From the NCBI GenBank assembly GCA_009617715.1, contig VTFK01000565.1:124001-188000 (forward strand): a DNA stretch of 64,000 bases, read 5' to 3'. Source of the stretch: Plectrocnemia conspersa. Taxonomy: Eukaryota > Arthropoda > Insecta > Trichoptera > Polycentropodidae. The first letter of the stretch is position 1. Each line of letters starts with the position of its first letter. The position numbers and the translations under genes were made by a program. The notes below the pieces were generated by a model, which saw only the letters and a list, made by a program, of their open reading frames with translations, ran no database searches and was not told the DNA's origin. Of this stretch, positions 36,851 through 47,670 are shown in pieces.

Positions 36851-37485
36851 CCAGTGTTTCGTTAAATAATAAAAAATATAATTTAATATCAATATTTTTA
36901 TCATTTTTTAGAAATCAATAATTTTTATAACAATTTCGATATTAATTATATAACAACATTTAATAAATACAAGTGAAAAAACAATCTGGTCAAGTTTTAA
37001 CCAATCCAATGCTGGCATCTTATAAACAAACAACGTAAATGTTTAAAACGTGTCGAAACATATCTCACGAAATACACCCAATGTCTGCATGTGTTGTCCT
37101 TAAGTTTATTAGGGTTTACCTTTTTTTAGACATCCCTACACAAATCTAGTAAAAAGTAAAAACTCCGGTGGGAGCAATTGATATCTCAACATTGAAAAAT
37201 TATATGGGAAGGAATGTTTCATTCTAAAACATATGGATGATGTTCCATTATCTTGTTGAAGGTATAAAATAGACTATACCAACAAAATCTGCTAAAGTTG
37301 CTGCTAGAAATATCTTTCTAAATTTTAGTTTCGCGTAAATATTTAATTTAAAGAAAGTATATATTTTAAGTGCGATTACGCTATGTATAATATGAATCGC
37401 TACAAAACATATGTGAATCTTTGTAAAATTTGAATAAAATCGTATATAATACTAATGCTAAAATTAGCGTAATGAAAGCAGCAAC
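36851..37485. other. AT-rich spacer
   Basis: Nothing recognised. Confidence 0.55.
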
Positions 37486-37540
37486 GGATCTGCGCGAGAG
37501 TCCCGCGCATGCGCATCTCAATATTTACCCCCAGATTGCA
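37486..37540 (-). repeat. 3' LTR, truncated
   Basis: Reading on the minus strand from 37540, it matches the start of the 5' LTR (TGCAATCT, then AAATATTGAGATGC, CATGCGCGGG, ACTCTCGCGCA) for about 50 bases. It lacks an internal segment present in the 5' copy and then diverges into AT-rich DNA. The downstream part of the LTR and the flanking target duplication are lost. A purine-rich tract (GAGCGGGGATAAAGTG on the minus strand) sits directly upstream, as expected for second-strand priming. Confidence 0.75.
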
Positions 37541-37559
37541 ACACTTTATCCCCGCTCAA

Positions 37560-37868
37560 TTTGGATCGACCTGATCCTTTATTACATTAAAAATCTTTTT
37601 TACCGCTGCACTAACTCTCTTTGGGGTTTCGGCTGTAACCTGAGTTAAATTAATTACAGCTTCGTCGGCTCGCGCGTCAATCTTAGCGCAGTAATTGCAC
37701 TCCAAGCCGCAAGGTCTTCGCGAAAGAGCGCCCGCATTAATGTGTTTTATGCCCGCGCGATGCACAATATCCATGTCGTTTGCGTAAACTTTTCGATCCA
37801 TCGCGCCATTTGACCTGCGGGCTTTTTGAAGCTAAGCAGCCACTTAAGCGCAGCAAGGTCTGTTCGTA
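37560..37868 (-). pseudogene. gypsy pol, RNase H second part
   Basis: Minus frame from about 37868: RTDLAALKWLLSFKKPAGQ, then MARW. After a one-base frameshift around 37775 it continues IVHRAGIKHINAGALSRRPC, then C-x2-C. These are the RTDH-ALKWL and IxHRxG...ADALSRRPC hallmarks of gypsy RNase H (the third catalytic Asp region; here ADALS reads AGALS). The frame then continues to about 37556 without any integrase zinc finger and runs into the polypurine tract, so integrase has been deleted. Confidence 0.85.
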
Positions 37869-37869
37869 C

Positions 37870-38308
37870 GCGGATACACAGAACAATCATGATCAGCTGG
37901 TGACGCTACGATGACGTTTCACGGCGACCGACGCGACGCCGAGGGCAGTTCCACAAATACCCACAGGCGTCGCTTCATACGCCGCTGTGACCGCGGGGGT
38001 GGGGATGCAGCGCCATTACACGCGTCTTGCTCGTGCGCACGTTATCTGCGCGCGCGCATATTTTTCTCACCGCAAATATGAGCGCTCTACCCGCTTCGTT
38101 ACAACATATTCAGCTCGAAAATAATATTTATCAAGCTAATTTGTTAAATGCTAAACACCTGGATCAATGGATGAAGGAATATGCCAACAATTCCAAGACC
38201 GCTTGGACTATCGTTCGAAAGACGTCAACAAGACGCTAGAAAGAGACGAGTGAATGCTAGAAAGAGACGCGAGACGTCGTTCCGTGTGAAGTGGCGTTAT
38301 TTGAATTT
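37870..38308. mobile_element. 439-bp nested insertion inside the gypsy RNase H gene
   Basis: The RNase H reading frame is cut between the YLYGRRFTVRTE-like end on one side and the VRTDLAALKW start on the other. The 11-base word TCTGTTCGTAC occurs once at each edge (37859-37869 and 38309-38319), consistent with a target-site duplication. The insert is very G+C-rich and has no obvious terminal inverted repeats or A tail. Its plus strand has a short frame (38078-38239) described separately. Near 38231-38277 a GCTAGAAAGAGACG unit is repeated. Confidence 0.65.
38078..38239 (+). pseudogene. Unidentified reading frame in the nested insertion
   Basis: The plus frame from an ATG at 38078 encodes about 53 residues and includes LDQWMKEYANNSKTAWTIVR. 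The pattern (aromatic residues, then S-x-T-x-W-x-x-R) recalls the N-terminal zinc-binding region of some MULE-type transposon proteins. I cannot confirm this, and no cysteine or histidine ligands are visible. An 11-bp duplication is close to the 9-bp typical of MULEs. Alternatively it is a captured exon of a host gene. Confidence 0.25.
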
Positions 38309-38436
38309 TCTGTTCGTACAGTGAATCGACGACCGTATAAATAGTGGTGATACCTGTCTACAGCTCTGACGACGGCCAATAACTCCTTCCTGGCTACGCA
38401 ATAATTTCGCTCGGCCGAGTCGAGCGTGTGACTATA
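38309..38436 (-). pseudogene. gypsy pol, RNase H first part
   Basis: Minus frame from 38436: YSHTLDSAERNYCVARKE, then LLAVVRA, HHYLYGR. This is the diagnostic stretch of Ty3/gypsy polymerases at the RT to RNase H junction (the ERNY..RELLA...F.HYLYG pattern). The frame ends at the nested insertion. Upstream (to the primer site at 38526) only about 90 bases remain, so gag, protease and the RT palm are deleted. Confidence 0.88.
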
Positions 38437-38525
38437 GGCCGCTCATCGCTATTTTGCACCTTCGATAGTACAACTCCTCACACCATGTTCGCTATCGTCC
38501 GTATTCAATGTGGGCGTGAGTTCGA

Positions 38526-38543
38526 ATCCCACTTCTGACACCA
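38526..38543 (-). promoter_or_regulatory. Primer-binding site for tRNA-Leu
   Basis: The minus strand reads TGGTGTCAGAAGTGGGAT right after the LTR. It is complementary to the 3' end (with CCA) of a leucine tRNA of the TTCGAATCCCACTTCTGACACCA type. The complementarity extends into the T arm, so on the plus strand this resembles the end of a tRNA gene. Its place next to the LTR and the lack of any tRNA 5' half show it is a reverse-transcription primer site. Confidence 0.75.
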
Positions 38544-38705
38544 GAGCTTTGAGAAATGAAAAGCACGCGAATTGTGTTTATAGGAGCGATAGTGCTGCAC
38601 CCCGAAAGCGACAATGGACGCTCCCCCACTACGGATGTGCGCGAGAGTCATACCGAAGCTAAGAAGCCCGCGCATGTGCATCTCAATATTTAGCCCTAGA
38701 TTGCA
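38544..38705 (-). repeat. 5' LTR of the gypsy element
   Basis: About 160 bp from TGCAATCT (38705) to the primer site. It contains a TATAAA word on the minus strand at 38583-38578, fitting an LTR promoter. Its first 50-60 bases match the truncated 3' LTR with some substitutions and an indel. The element is therefore not recent. Confidence 0.75.
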
Positions 38706-41329
38706 AACAAATTATTTCAATTCGAAAATTAAAAACTGCTAAAAAATATCCTTGATTAAGGCACTATATGTTTGGTGTCGTTTATGCAGAATCTTTCGTG
38801 ATCAATTTCACTTCATGCATCTAATTCTTTCACTTTTAATCCAGATACTCTCACAATTTTTTTTGTGTTCGATCATTATTATCGTTTGTGAACAACATTT
38901 TCTTTAGGTTTCAAATAGCATTCATATTATTAAATTCATTAATTTTTTTAATTTATTTGAATCAGGAAGCAAAATTTTCTATGCCTGGTTTAATTATTAA
39001 ATTAAATGTATTAGGAAGTAAAAAAACAATCCTTATAGGACATATATAATACTATATCAATAGTTATAATCATAAAAGAAATTACGTAAATAAAAAAATT
39101 ACGTATTTTTATAAGCATTTCTTAAATATAGGTAAAAATCTAGTTCTTGAAATAAAGCTAGGCTACTCAAGCCTTTATGTTAAATTTATAGTAGACTGCA
39201 ATGATAATTTTGACAAACATTTTTTTTAAATATGTGTGATTTAACAGGGAAATAATTTAAATAAATATTTTGTTCCATAAAATGAATTGTTTGCGCATTT
39301 ATTTAAAGTAAATCTTCGTATTTTATTTTCTAAAAAGAGTTTTTTTATAGAGATTTATTCATGGGGTGTTCACTGTTACGACTAATGCTCGCTTTTTACC
39401 GATCGTTCGCACCTAATTTGTACAACAGGAATGCATAAACAATTTGTTTTATAGAACGATTATTTTATATATTGCTCATTTATACAGTGCTCTTTTTAAA
39501 TGCTCCAGTGTTCTAAAATTAAAACTAAAATAAGCTTAATATCTACAAACATTGACAGTAGATTGGGTCAGTCTGTTAGTTGTTCTTTTACTGAACATTT
39601 TTTTTATAAAAACAATGTTGAAGTAAATATTTTTATTTTTTATAAAATATTATATTTACGCATTGGCAGCAAGCATAATATATAGAAGCACATTTTATTA
39701 CAATTATATATAATACATTTTCTAAGAAACAAATCTCTTTTTAGATAAATGAATAAATGTATGCATAATAATTTTTAATGAATATTAAATAAAAAACACT
39801 GTTTTTTATGTCTAGTAATTTAGTTACTAAAATATTTAAAAACAGGAAAATTTTGAAAAATATATTTCAAGTAATAAAAAATTAAATATATAAAGAAACA
39901 TTTATTTAAAATTTTGATTAAAAGTGAATATTTATATCAGCAACTTGTTAAAGTGAAAGTTTTGTAAATATTTTTAAGTAATGTTTTGTTTTCTTCAAAA
40001 AATATTTCAAATACAAGATGAAATTTTAAAAATAATATGATATAGTAAAATAAAAAATGGTTAAGCTTTTGTGTTGTGCTATGTTATGTTATGCTAGGAT
40101 CTACTTCTGATGTGACGCTTAAAAAAATATTTACTTCAAATATTTTCGTCTCCATTTTGTTTGAAAGTTATATACTAAATAAAATAATAAATTTATTTCA
40201 CTACATAACATATAAAGAATATCTATATCAAAACTAAAGACAGGTAGTTATCAATAACTGGTAATTAGAACTTAATATAACAGATAGCTATAAATCTGCT
40301 TAACATAACTATTATAATAATATTTTTTTGCTGATCTTTTATAATATAATTTATAATGTATGATAACAAAAGTTATTTAATTTAACAACAAATTACAAAA
40401 TATATATATAAAGATACTTTAGAAATTTATACTTTATTTACGAGTTAAGCTTTCAAATACCTGGCTTATGATATTTTACAATAATATTTCGAAATGATCT
40501 TAAGTTAAATATGTCTTGACATTATAATATTTGTTAAAATATTTGCTATTTAAGACTTTATAAGACAACACATAGCGCATTGTCTACAAAACATATATGT
40601 CTTATCTAAAAATGAAATATGAAAAATAACTTCTATGTATGTTTTCTAAGCTAAAAAAGGATATTTAGCAATCATGAAAAGCACTAAATACCGTTTTTTA
40701 ATTATACGTAAATGCTTAAATGTATATATTTTTTTTAATATACGAAAATGCATTTAAGGGAAATAAAATATGAAAAATAACACAAATGTACGAGATTTAC
40801 AAAACATAGTTTGTAGTACCTAATGACTAAAGTGTAGGTAACAAAAAATGATTATAAACATTTTAATAATACAGTTATTTACGGTTAAATATTAGTACAA
40901 CTAACGGGCGAATTATTATTTTTTAATTCGCTTTCTTTGCCTACTTTAAATAAATAATAATTTTTTATAGTTAATAGCAATAACAATATTTTTATTTTAT
41001 ATTTTTAATTTTTAACATTAAATTAATGTTCATGTTATTTCAATGAAAAACACAAAAAATAGCTCTGTTTTGGAAAAATATACATACATATTAACGGCCT
41101 TTTTGTTTTTTTTAGTAAGTGTAATCAATTAACAAGAAACTAATAATGCAATATTACTATAAAAAGCAATAAATCACTAATCTTAATTATCATAATACTG
41201 ATGAAACCATGTATATGCATAATATTGCTTGTCTATAATTCTAAGCAGATAATAGTTGAGAGGCTTTACTAATATTTATTTATATCACACAATTCCAAAC
41301 AATACAATAATATTAAACTTCCATGAAAT
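38706..41329. other. AT-rich spacer
   Basis: 2.6 kb of AT-rich DNA, with weakly complex patches at 39360-39430 and 40070-40150. No gene, repeat or RNA recognised. Confidence 0.55.
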
Positions 41330-41800
41330 GTGTCGCAAGCCACCGATTCTACGCGTATGTACTTTAAGGATAAACCTAGTGCGAGTCAGCATAATACAAT
41401 AGATGTCTCCGTGTAAATATATCTATGAGGAAAGGGCTCAAAGGGTCGAAGGTGTGGGTGAATTTCGTGCTGTAATGTGTTGATATATATTTTTTTGGCG
41501 TGTGTTTATGATGCTTATAGAAGTGTTTCGTTATATGATGCCAATAAAACGATATGATCGCGGCGAAAATTTGCCCAATAAAGGGCAAAAGGGATCGATT
41601 TGGGCTTTTTTTACCATGTGGAAAAATAGTATCGCGTTTTATTTTCATTTCGTTTACGTTACGTTTATTGGCATCGTTTCACGCCGTGTTTCCTATTTAA
41701 TCAGTCGTTACGAATAATTTATTCATTTATATGGTAAATCGAGTGCTAATTTTCAAATCGTACACACCAGTGGCAGTGCGTGACTTGTGTTAACCCTTTC
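41330..41800. other. GC-elevated island with a 12-bp inverted pair of AATAAA/TTTATT sites
   Basis: Complex block. GATGCCAATAAA (41537-41548) recurs inverted as TTTATTGGCATC (41664-41675), 115 bases away. The core fits posterior-Hox or Cad-type homeodomain sites. Opposed frames (minus 41376-41648, plus 41502-41717) show no domain. Candidate regulatory element. Confidence 0.3.
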
Positions 41801-42831
41801 CTGTACAGTGAAAAGAAATTACAACATAGATAGATAGAAAAATCCGATACCCAGTAATCGATTCAAACAGAACGTCACTGTTAGTTATATACGTATGTTA
41901 GGTTAAGGTGTAATGAACACGCAAATACAATACATGATGATAATAAATTAATCTTTAAGTTTGAACACAAAAATCGCTATTCCTAAACCATCGGCGCAAA
42001 TTTAAATTTAATTTAAAAAATAATGTCATATGACCTATATATTAGTTGTGGATTTAATTTTTACTAATATTAAAGTTTGTTGAAGTTTATTAACTTGAAA
42101 ATATAACTGACAAAAAAATATTTTGCAATTCAAACAACTTGTACATTTAATGCATTGGGTTAAAAACATTAGCTAGCACCAATTATAGTTTTAAAATATA
42201 TTATATTATTGGAAATTTGTATTTTTAAAGCGTCACTAGATATTAAAAATAATATTTTCTAATGTCAATTCAATTTTTTTTCTACATATATATAAATATA
42301 AACCCGAATTACAACAATAGATTGTACTTTATAATTTAAACATATTAAGCTTTGTATATTGATTTTTACATTTAAAAATGTTCAGTATATTCTAAAACTA
42401 ATGTAAACAAATTTTTATTGCAATCGAATCGAAAAGAAGATCTTAATGTTACTTTCAGCAAATATGACCGAACCTTTTCCTCAACATCGGTGTCTTGTTG
42501 ACATTTAATTTGGTATATACATAAGTATCCTTAAGTTTACCATTCAATCCTTTATAAAGTTGTCAGTCTCGTGTGTAAAAAACTTTTGTTTGTTCAACAA
42601 TATACTAAAATTAAATAAAAAATATATTTTAAAGAAAACAATAACATTAAAAATGAAAAATTTACAACATCTTTGTATTTCTGACAAAAATTTATATTTA
42701 CAAGATCATGTAAAATTACTTTGTTGAATATAATACACAATGTGTACTAAATAAAAGTATAGTTAATTAAAGTACATGTTTAAGATCTTACAATAAAATA
42801 GTATTTAAATACAGATATTATCTGGCATAAA
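41801..42831. other. AT-rich spacer
   Basis: AT-rich. A lone TTAACCCTTTCCTG at about 41791-41804 looks like a piggyBac-type end, but no partner was found. Confidence 0.45.
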
Positions 42832-43110
42832 TATTTTTTTTCTATAAGCTAAAGTAGCTCAATATTTGAGAATTTTTTATACCTAATAGGTACGCCCTAG
42901 CTTGATTTATATAATTCATCACAATATTCATTCGTAAGATTAAGAAACTCTAGGTCTACCGAATCTATGATGATTGATCGAAATTATAATTATATAATAA
43001 TCACTAATAGCGATCTGCCAGATATGATAAAAATTGAAAAACATTAAGGTCCATATGAGATTCGATCGCATGTCTTTCTGGTCAATAGCTAGCTACACAT
43101 ACCACTCGTG
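42832..43110 (-). repeat. tRNA-derived SINE, family A, full-length copy
   Basis: Reverse strand: head with GAGTGGTATG (A-box side), B-box-like GCGATCGAATC (about 43064-43074), then the family body with CTGGCAGATCGC, ATTAGTGATTATTATA, ATCATCATAGATT, GAATATTGTGATGAATTA and TTGAGCTACTTTAGC, ending in an A run (a T run on the plus strand at 42833-42841). It aligns with 9967-10254 along nearly its whole length. Confidence 0.75.
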
Positions 43111-43115
43111 GCAAC

Positions 43116-43258
43116 GTCACAAATAAGCGCGGACAAATGAGCGTGTGTCAAAAGAGCGCAGCATTATAAGCGCTGCGTCATAAAAGCGCTTACCAAAGTA
43201 GTGCTGTAACAAAATAGCGCGCGTCAAATGCGCAGACAGTCATATGAGCGTTTACAAC
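43116..43258. repeat. Degenerate ~16-bp tandem array
   Basis: About nine units of 14-16 bp following GTCAnAAnAGCGC (for example GTCATAAAAGCGCT, GTCAAAAGAGCGC, GTCATATGAGCG). Units vary in sequence and length by one or two bases, so the array is old. It lies directly beside the head of the SINE copy at 42832-43110. Its origin is unknown; subterminal repeats of a DNA transposon are one possibility. Confidence 0.8.
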
Positions 43259-43383
43259 GGGCAAATCTGTACTAACTGAGTAAGTCAATCAGACATAATA
43301 AATACCAACAAGTAAGTATCAACTACCAGACTGAATTGGTGACATCTATATTATTAATTATTATGTGCTATTAAATTTATTAT

Positions 43384-43521
43384 CAATAGATGTCACTGCA
43401 GCTGGGCCGGTATTTTTAATAATAGCGCATTTTTTATAAATAAAAATTCGAGTGCCACTGCCACGGCTCAAACCCGCAACCTCAGAGTTACTAGTCTAAG
43501 ACGTTACGTACTACCCTATTC
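43384..43521 (-). repeat. tRNA-derived SINE, family B, copy 2
   Basis: Collinear with 28337-28466. On the reverse strand, AATAGGGTAGTACGTAACG starts the head, GCGGGTTTGAGCC is the (mutated) B box, and the end is CTGCAGTGACATCTATTG. It carries a short extra A/T insert in the body near 43410-43420. Confidence 0.7.
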
Positions 43522-44149
43522 AAATATTTAAATATATTATTTTTATGCGAAAAAATAAATGCAATTTTAACATTGCGATATGACGCTAAAAAAAATTTGG
43601 TGCGATAAACATTAGGTTGACGCAAATAACGAAAAAATGAATTTGTTTATAACAACAGATGGACAAAAAAAAATGCAAACATATTTAGCATATAGCAAAA
43701 CTACTGTTACCTGTTTTACTCAAAGTTTTGGACGCAATGTACATGCCAAAAATATAATAAAATTAGAAAAAAATTTCAGCATTACTAAATTATTATTCAT
43801 TGATCTTCTCCCATTTATATAAAAAAAATGTAGCAAAAAAATCACTACCTACGTAGCACTTGATTACTTACTACTTATTTTTACTTTAAATTTTATCTCG
43901 GATTCGGAAATACACATTGTGTTTATTCTTGATCTAAGACCGAGCGTGTCTTGAAGTTCACAAATAATCCAATGTTAATCATCTCGACATCATAGATTTA
44001 CAGAAAATCAACTTTTTTACTTCGATCATCAGATTTCTCTTAACCATGCTGTCACTATGAATATTTTTTGACGCAGAGCCACATGTATGTACATTTGACA
44101 TGTCTTATATTGATTCTAGATGTGACATATATAATATTTTTTTCAAACA
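43522..44149. other. AT-rich spacer
   Basis: Nothing recognised. Confidence 0.55.
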
Positions 44150-44600
44150 CACCCATGCGCTCCACCCTTAAAATATGAATTTCACGTCCCATAAAATATT
44201 GCTCCATTTCATTTTCGAAAATAATGCAGATACGCACGTACATACGAAATGGGGGAAAATTCCCTTCTCCCCCAGTAAGTGAATCATTCGCTCATCTGCC
44301 CGGGCGCGTATTATGTGGCAATTTTCCGACTTTTCCGACGCCTCCGACGAAGGTTTTCTTTTCGCTAACAGTTCCAATCGTGAGGAAACGTGACAACCAT
44401 AAATATTAATCCCGGCATTCGCGGCCCGTCCTTATTGGATCATATTTTCTCTGCTGCCCGGAGAAAAAACACGACAGACACTAATAAGTGACCCTGCAAA
44501 TGGGCCGTAAAATATACGGCCCGAAATCTCGTCCCCCCTTCGCTCACTTATCGGCGAATATTATTTTTTATATTTCGCCGTAAATCAAACACTGCGATAA
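44150..44600. other. GC-elevated island, candidate conserved non-coding element
   Basis: One of the clearest islands: CTGCCCGGGCGCG near 44297, CGGCCCGTCC near 44423, and a GGGCCGTA/TACGGCCC inverted repeat around 44504-44524. Several frames cross it on both strands (for example minus 44168-44377, plus 44224-44409) and shadow one another. No known domain. Confidence 0.33.
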
Positions 44601-45059
44601 GACTATATACTATGGCTGAAAAAAGATTGTTCAAATAGTTGTCGAACTTTTAAATTATTTAAATCATATATGAGATACTTATGTTTGCTTATGACAATGC
44701 GAAATGCAGAAAAATCTGCGGATATTTATGCTTGTTCATCGTAGAACATTGTAAATATAATAGCATACACACTCTGCTCTTAAACGCTGGAGCAAGTTCG
44801 CTCACTTGAGCTTTTGCATAGTATAAAAGCTTTCTAGACGAGCTTTTTTAATGCGTTCATTGATTTCAGGTGGTACCCATCAATCTAGTTTATTTACCTT
44901 GTCTATTAATTTAAAATGATTCAATATCGTTTCAATAGTAACGTATAACTTTGCTTATCATATTATCAGTTTAAAGAAGACTCAAAACTGTCAAGACTGT
45001 CAAAACTAAATTTCAAAAGGCTGATTAAGTTCAATTTGGTCCCGGAAATTATTAAATAA
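44601..45059. other. AT-rich spacer
   Basis: No feature supported. A mildly complex patch lies at 44770-44880. Confidence 0.5.
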
Positions 45060-45310
45060 AATTTCAGATACTTTTTGAACACCCACATACATTTGAATCT
45101 ATGGCATGCTTAAATGGCGTAAAGATTAAAAGCAGAGAAACACCTTGAGCGTTCGCCATATTGGGTCTTAATTAACGACTTTGGAGGTTAGCCAATAAAC
45201 CGCAGTTGCACAATGCTTGATTTGGATAGAGTACGGCTAATGGTTCGCTTTGCCAAATTCGCTTAAGCTTTAATTAAGTTTCTTGAACAAGCGTATAGTG
45301 AAACAAATTT
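45060..45310. other. GC-elevated island, candidate regulatory block
   Basis: Complex sequence with TAAACCGCAGTTGCAC near 45197 (the CCGCA fits a Runt-type site) and TTCGCTTTGCCAAATTCGC near 45245. No open frame. Confidence 0.25.
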
Positions 45311-47634
45311 CTTAATAAACAAACATCATCAATATATTTCCAATTGCCTTACTTAATTAAATTCCATATTATATAGCATTAAATATTTTAATTACAAATT
45401 TAAACAAAACTTCATAAAAAAATAACTTTTAATCCGATTAAATAATATATGTTTCAATTAATTTAATACTATGGTTCACAAACGATTTCAATATGTAAAC
45501 TAACTAAATTAATCTCGTCGCAGTTTTTAATTTAAAAGTTTTAGTGGTTTATTTGTTATACTTTTAAGCATCGTTACCGAATATTATATAAACATTTTTA
45601 GACCAACCGATTTATTAATCATGCAAATATTTATTAAATGTGTTTTTTATTGCTCGTCCAAATACTAACAGAACTTTATGTTTTAATATTAATAAAATCT
45701 GCATATTAAAATTTAATAAACTTTAAGTTATTTGTTATGATTATTGATTTTAAATTTAAAAGTTTTGAAGTATCACATTTATGCTAAATCAAATAGCTCT
45801 TACATTTCGTAAGCGAAAGTAAACCAACCCATTGATATATTAATTTTATATATACTGTGTTAGTAACTCAAATATTTACATTGTAAGCGTTAAGGTAGAA
45901 ATCGGTTATTTTTAACTAAATAAATATTTATTATTTGAAATGAGGAGTAAAGTGGAAATTAATTCGTATTAATTGCCAATAAAGTCAATTAGCCTGAAAT
46001 ATACGCAAGGGAACTCGATTTAAGGGAACTCTAGGGACCATCCGAAAATTTATTATCTAAATTTGAAATTGTCTTTAAATCAGTTAGTTGGACCCGAACA
46101 ATTTCACTCGGTTAACCTATCGTATATTATTGCCTATAAAGTAACAATTTGACATATATTTAATATTAAATAAATATGTATGCATATATAAATACGATCA
46201 TATATTAATAAACATAAAGAACTAAAACATATTAGAATAAAAATACAAATTAAACACACCAGTGACCCTAAAAACAATTATTGTAGTACGCTTGATCTTT
46301 TTAAGTATTATACTCTAGAATATTCATGTATTTTCGAACTTTAGATTTTTATTATCGAATATTATTATAAATTAATATATTATAAATTTTACAAAATTTT
46401 GAATTTATTTAAGACTTGTATGCTTTAATTTATTTATTATGGTATATTGCGAATTCATTTTTCTTTTGTAAAGTCATAAGCTGTAGTTATAAACCTTAAC
46501 AAAAAATATTGGGTTTATTTAAACAATTTATTTGCTACACAATTATCTAAAAAATTACAAATTAACTTTTTTTTTAATACATCTACAATATGTTTGGGAT
46601 CATATTTGTATTTTTTCTACACAATTATAAATTTATCTATATCAGTTTATTATAGTCAACAGGCATTGCAACAATTTTATTGCAATCAAAAACTACTATG
46701 TAAGTGATTTTTATTGTAAGACACTAAACTGATATCAAAGCCTATAAATCAGTAATGGTAATACAATTTTTTACTAGCTTGATTTTTATTTAAATCAATA
46801 ATTACAATATTTGTCGATAAGAATAGGAAAATCAAGGAAAACATAATTTGTAATAACGAATCAAAATTTTAAGTATAAAATAATAACTATTTTCAACTCA
46901 ATCAATAATGCAATTAAAATATTTCTTATAGTTTTCATCATTAAAATAATAACTATTATATATTATTTTGCTAGCTTGAAGAATATAAATTAATATTTTT
47001 AAAATCAAGCTATAAAGATTATCAGTGTACATGTTATCATAAAACGTTACTTACTTAAACCGTTTGATTTTCTCTAATATCATAATACATTTTAAATTGG
47101 GAGTATTTTAAATACAAATACTATCACTACTGAGTTTAACATACTTTGCTCGCAGTTTTAGATTTTTTTGTATACTTAAAAATTACTACGAATATATTTT
47201 ACAGTTATTTATATTAAAATACATAAGTTAGTTTCATCTACCCAGAACTATTTTTTTTATGGGTCACAGCCTCGTAATATTTATGTGTTAAACTACATTT
47301 TGATATGACTTTTATAGATCCGTGTTATAAAAAACTAATTTAAGACTGTTTATAAAGCCATAAATGGTAAAAAACGGTTTCAACACGAAAATATTCGTAA
47401 ATGTTTATTCATTAAATCAAAAATACAATGACAAATATGATTGGAATGTAAATCTTTATTTTGAATACAAGTTTAATTATAAAGCTTCGATTTAATTCTG
47501 ACGATGTTAAAATGAAATAAAAGGGTGAAAAGATAAAGTAATGTATCATTAGTTTTTAATAAGCAATGTAGTACTTTTGAAATTAAAAAATTCGGTAGAA
47601 GAAAAACGTAATAAAATACTGCCAACTAATAATC
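45311..47634. other. AT-rich spacer
   Basis: 2.3 kb of AT-rich DNA with short A/T runs. No gene or repeat identified. Confidence 0.55.
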
Positions 47635-47670
47635 CTTTATATGCAATAAATAATTTTATTGCATATAAAG
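47635..47670. repeat. Perfect 15-bp hairpin
   Basis: CTTTATATGCAATAA (47635-47649) and its exact reverse complement (47656-47670) enclose a 6-base loop. It lies inside a minus-strand frame (47549-47839) that matches no family. AT-rich, so a chance or replication-slip origin is possible. Confidence 0.8.

Larger units (their letters stand above)
37486..38705 (-). mobile_element. Deleted Ty3/gypsy LTR retrotransposon
   Basis: Minus-strand order: 5' LTR (38705 to about 38544), primer-binding site (38543-38526), RNase H start (38436-38309), a 439-bp foreign insertion (37870-38308), RNase H continuation (37868 to about 37560), polypurine tract (about 37561-37541) and a truncated 3' LTR (37540 to about 37486). 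Both LTR copies begin TGCAATCT and share AAATATTGAGATGC. gag, protease, most of RT and all of integrase are deleted. The block is strongly G+C-rich compared with its surroundings, so it arrived relatively late or from a richer source. Confidence 0.85.

Noticed and set aside
38510..38545. Plus-strand sequence resembling the 3' half of a leucine tRNA gene, with CCA
   Set aside because: There is no 5' half or anticodon arm, and it sits directly beside an LTR on the other strand. It is the primer-binding site of the gypsy element.
41790..41806. TTAACCCTTTCCTG, possible piggyBac end
   Set aside because: No inverted partner or TTAA mate within a sensible distance. Mentioned only in the spacer note.
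43116..43258. CRISPR-like array
   Set aside because: Units are contiguous, degenerate and only about 16 bp, without spacers, in a eukaryotic setting.
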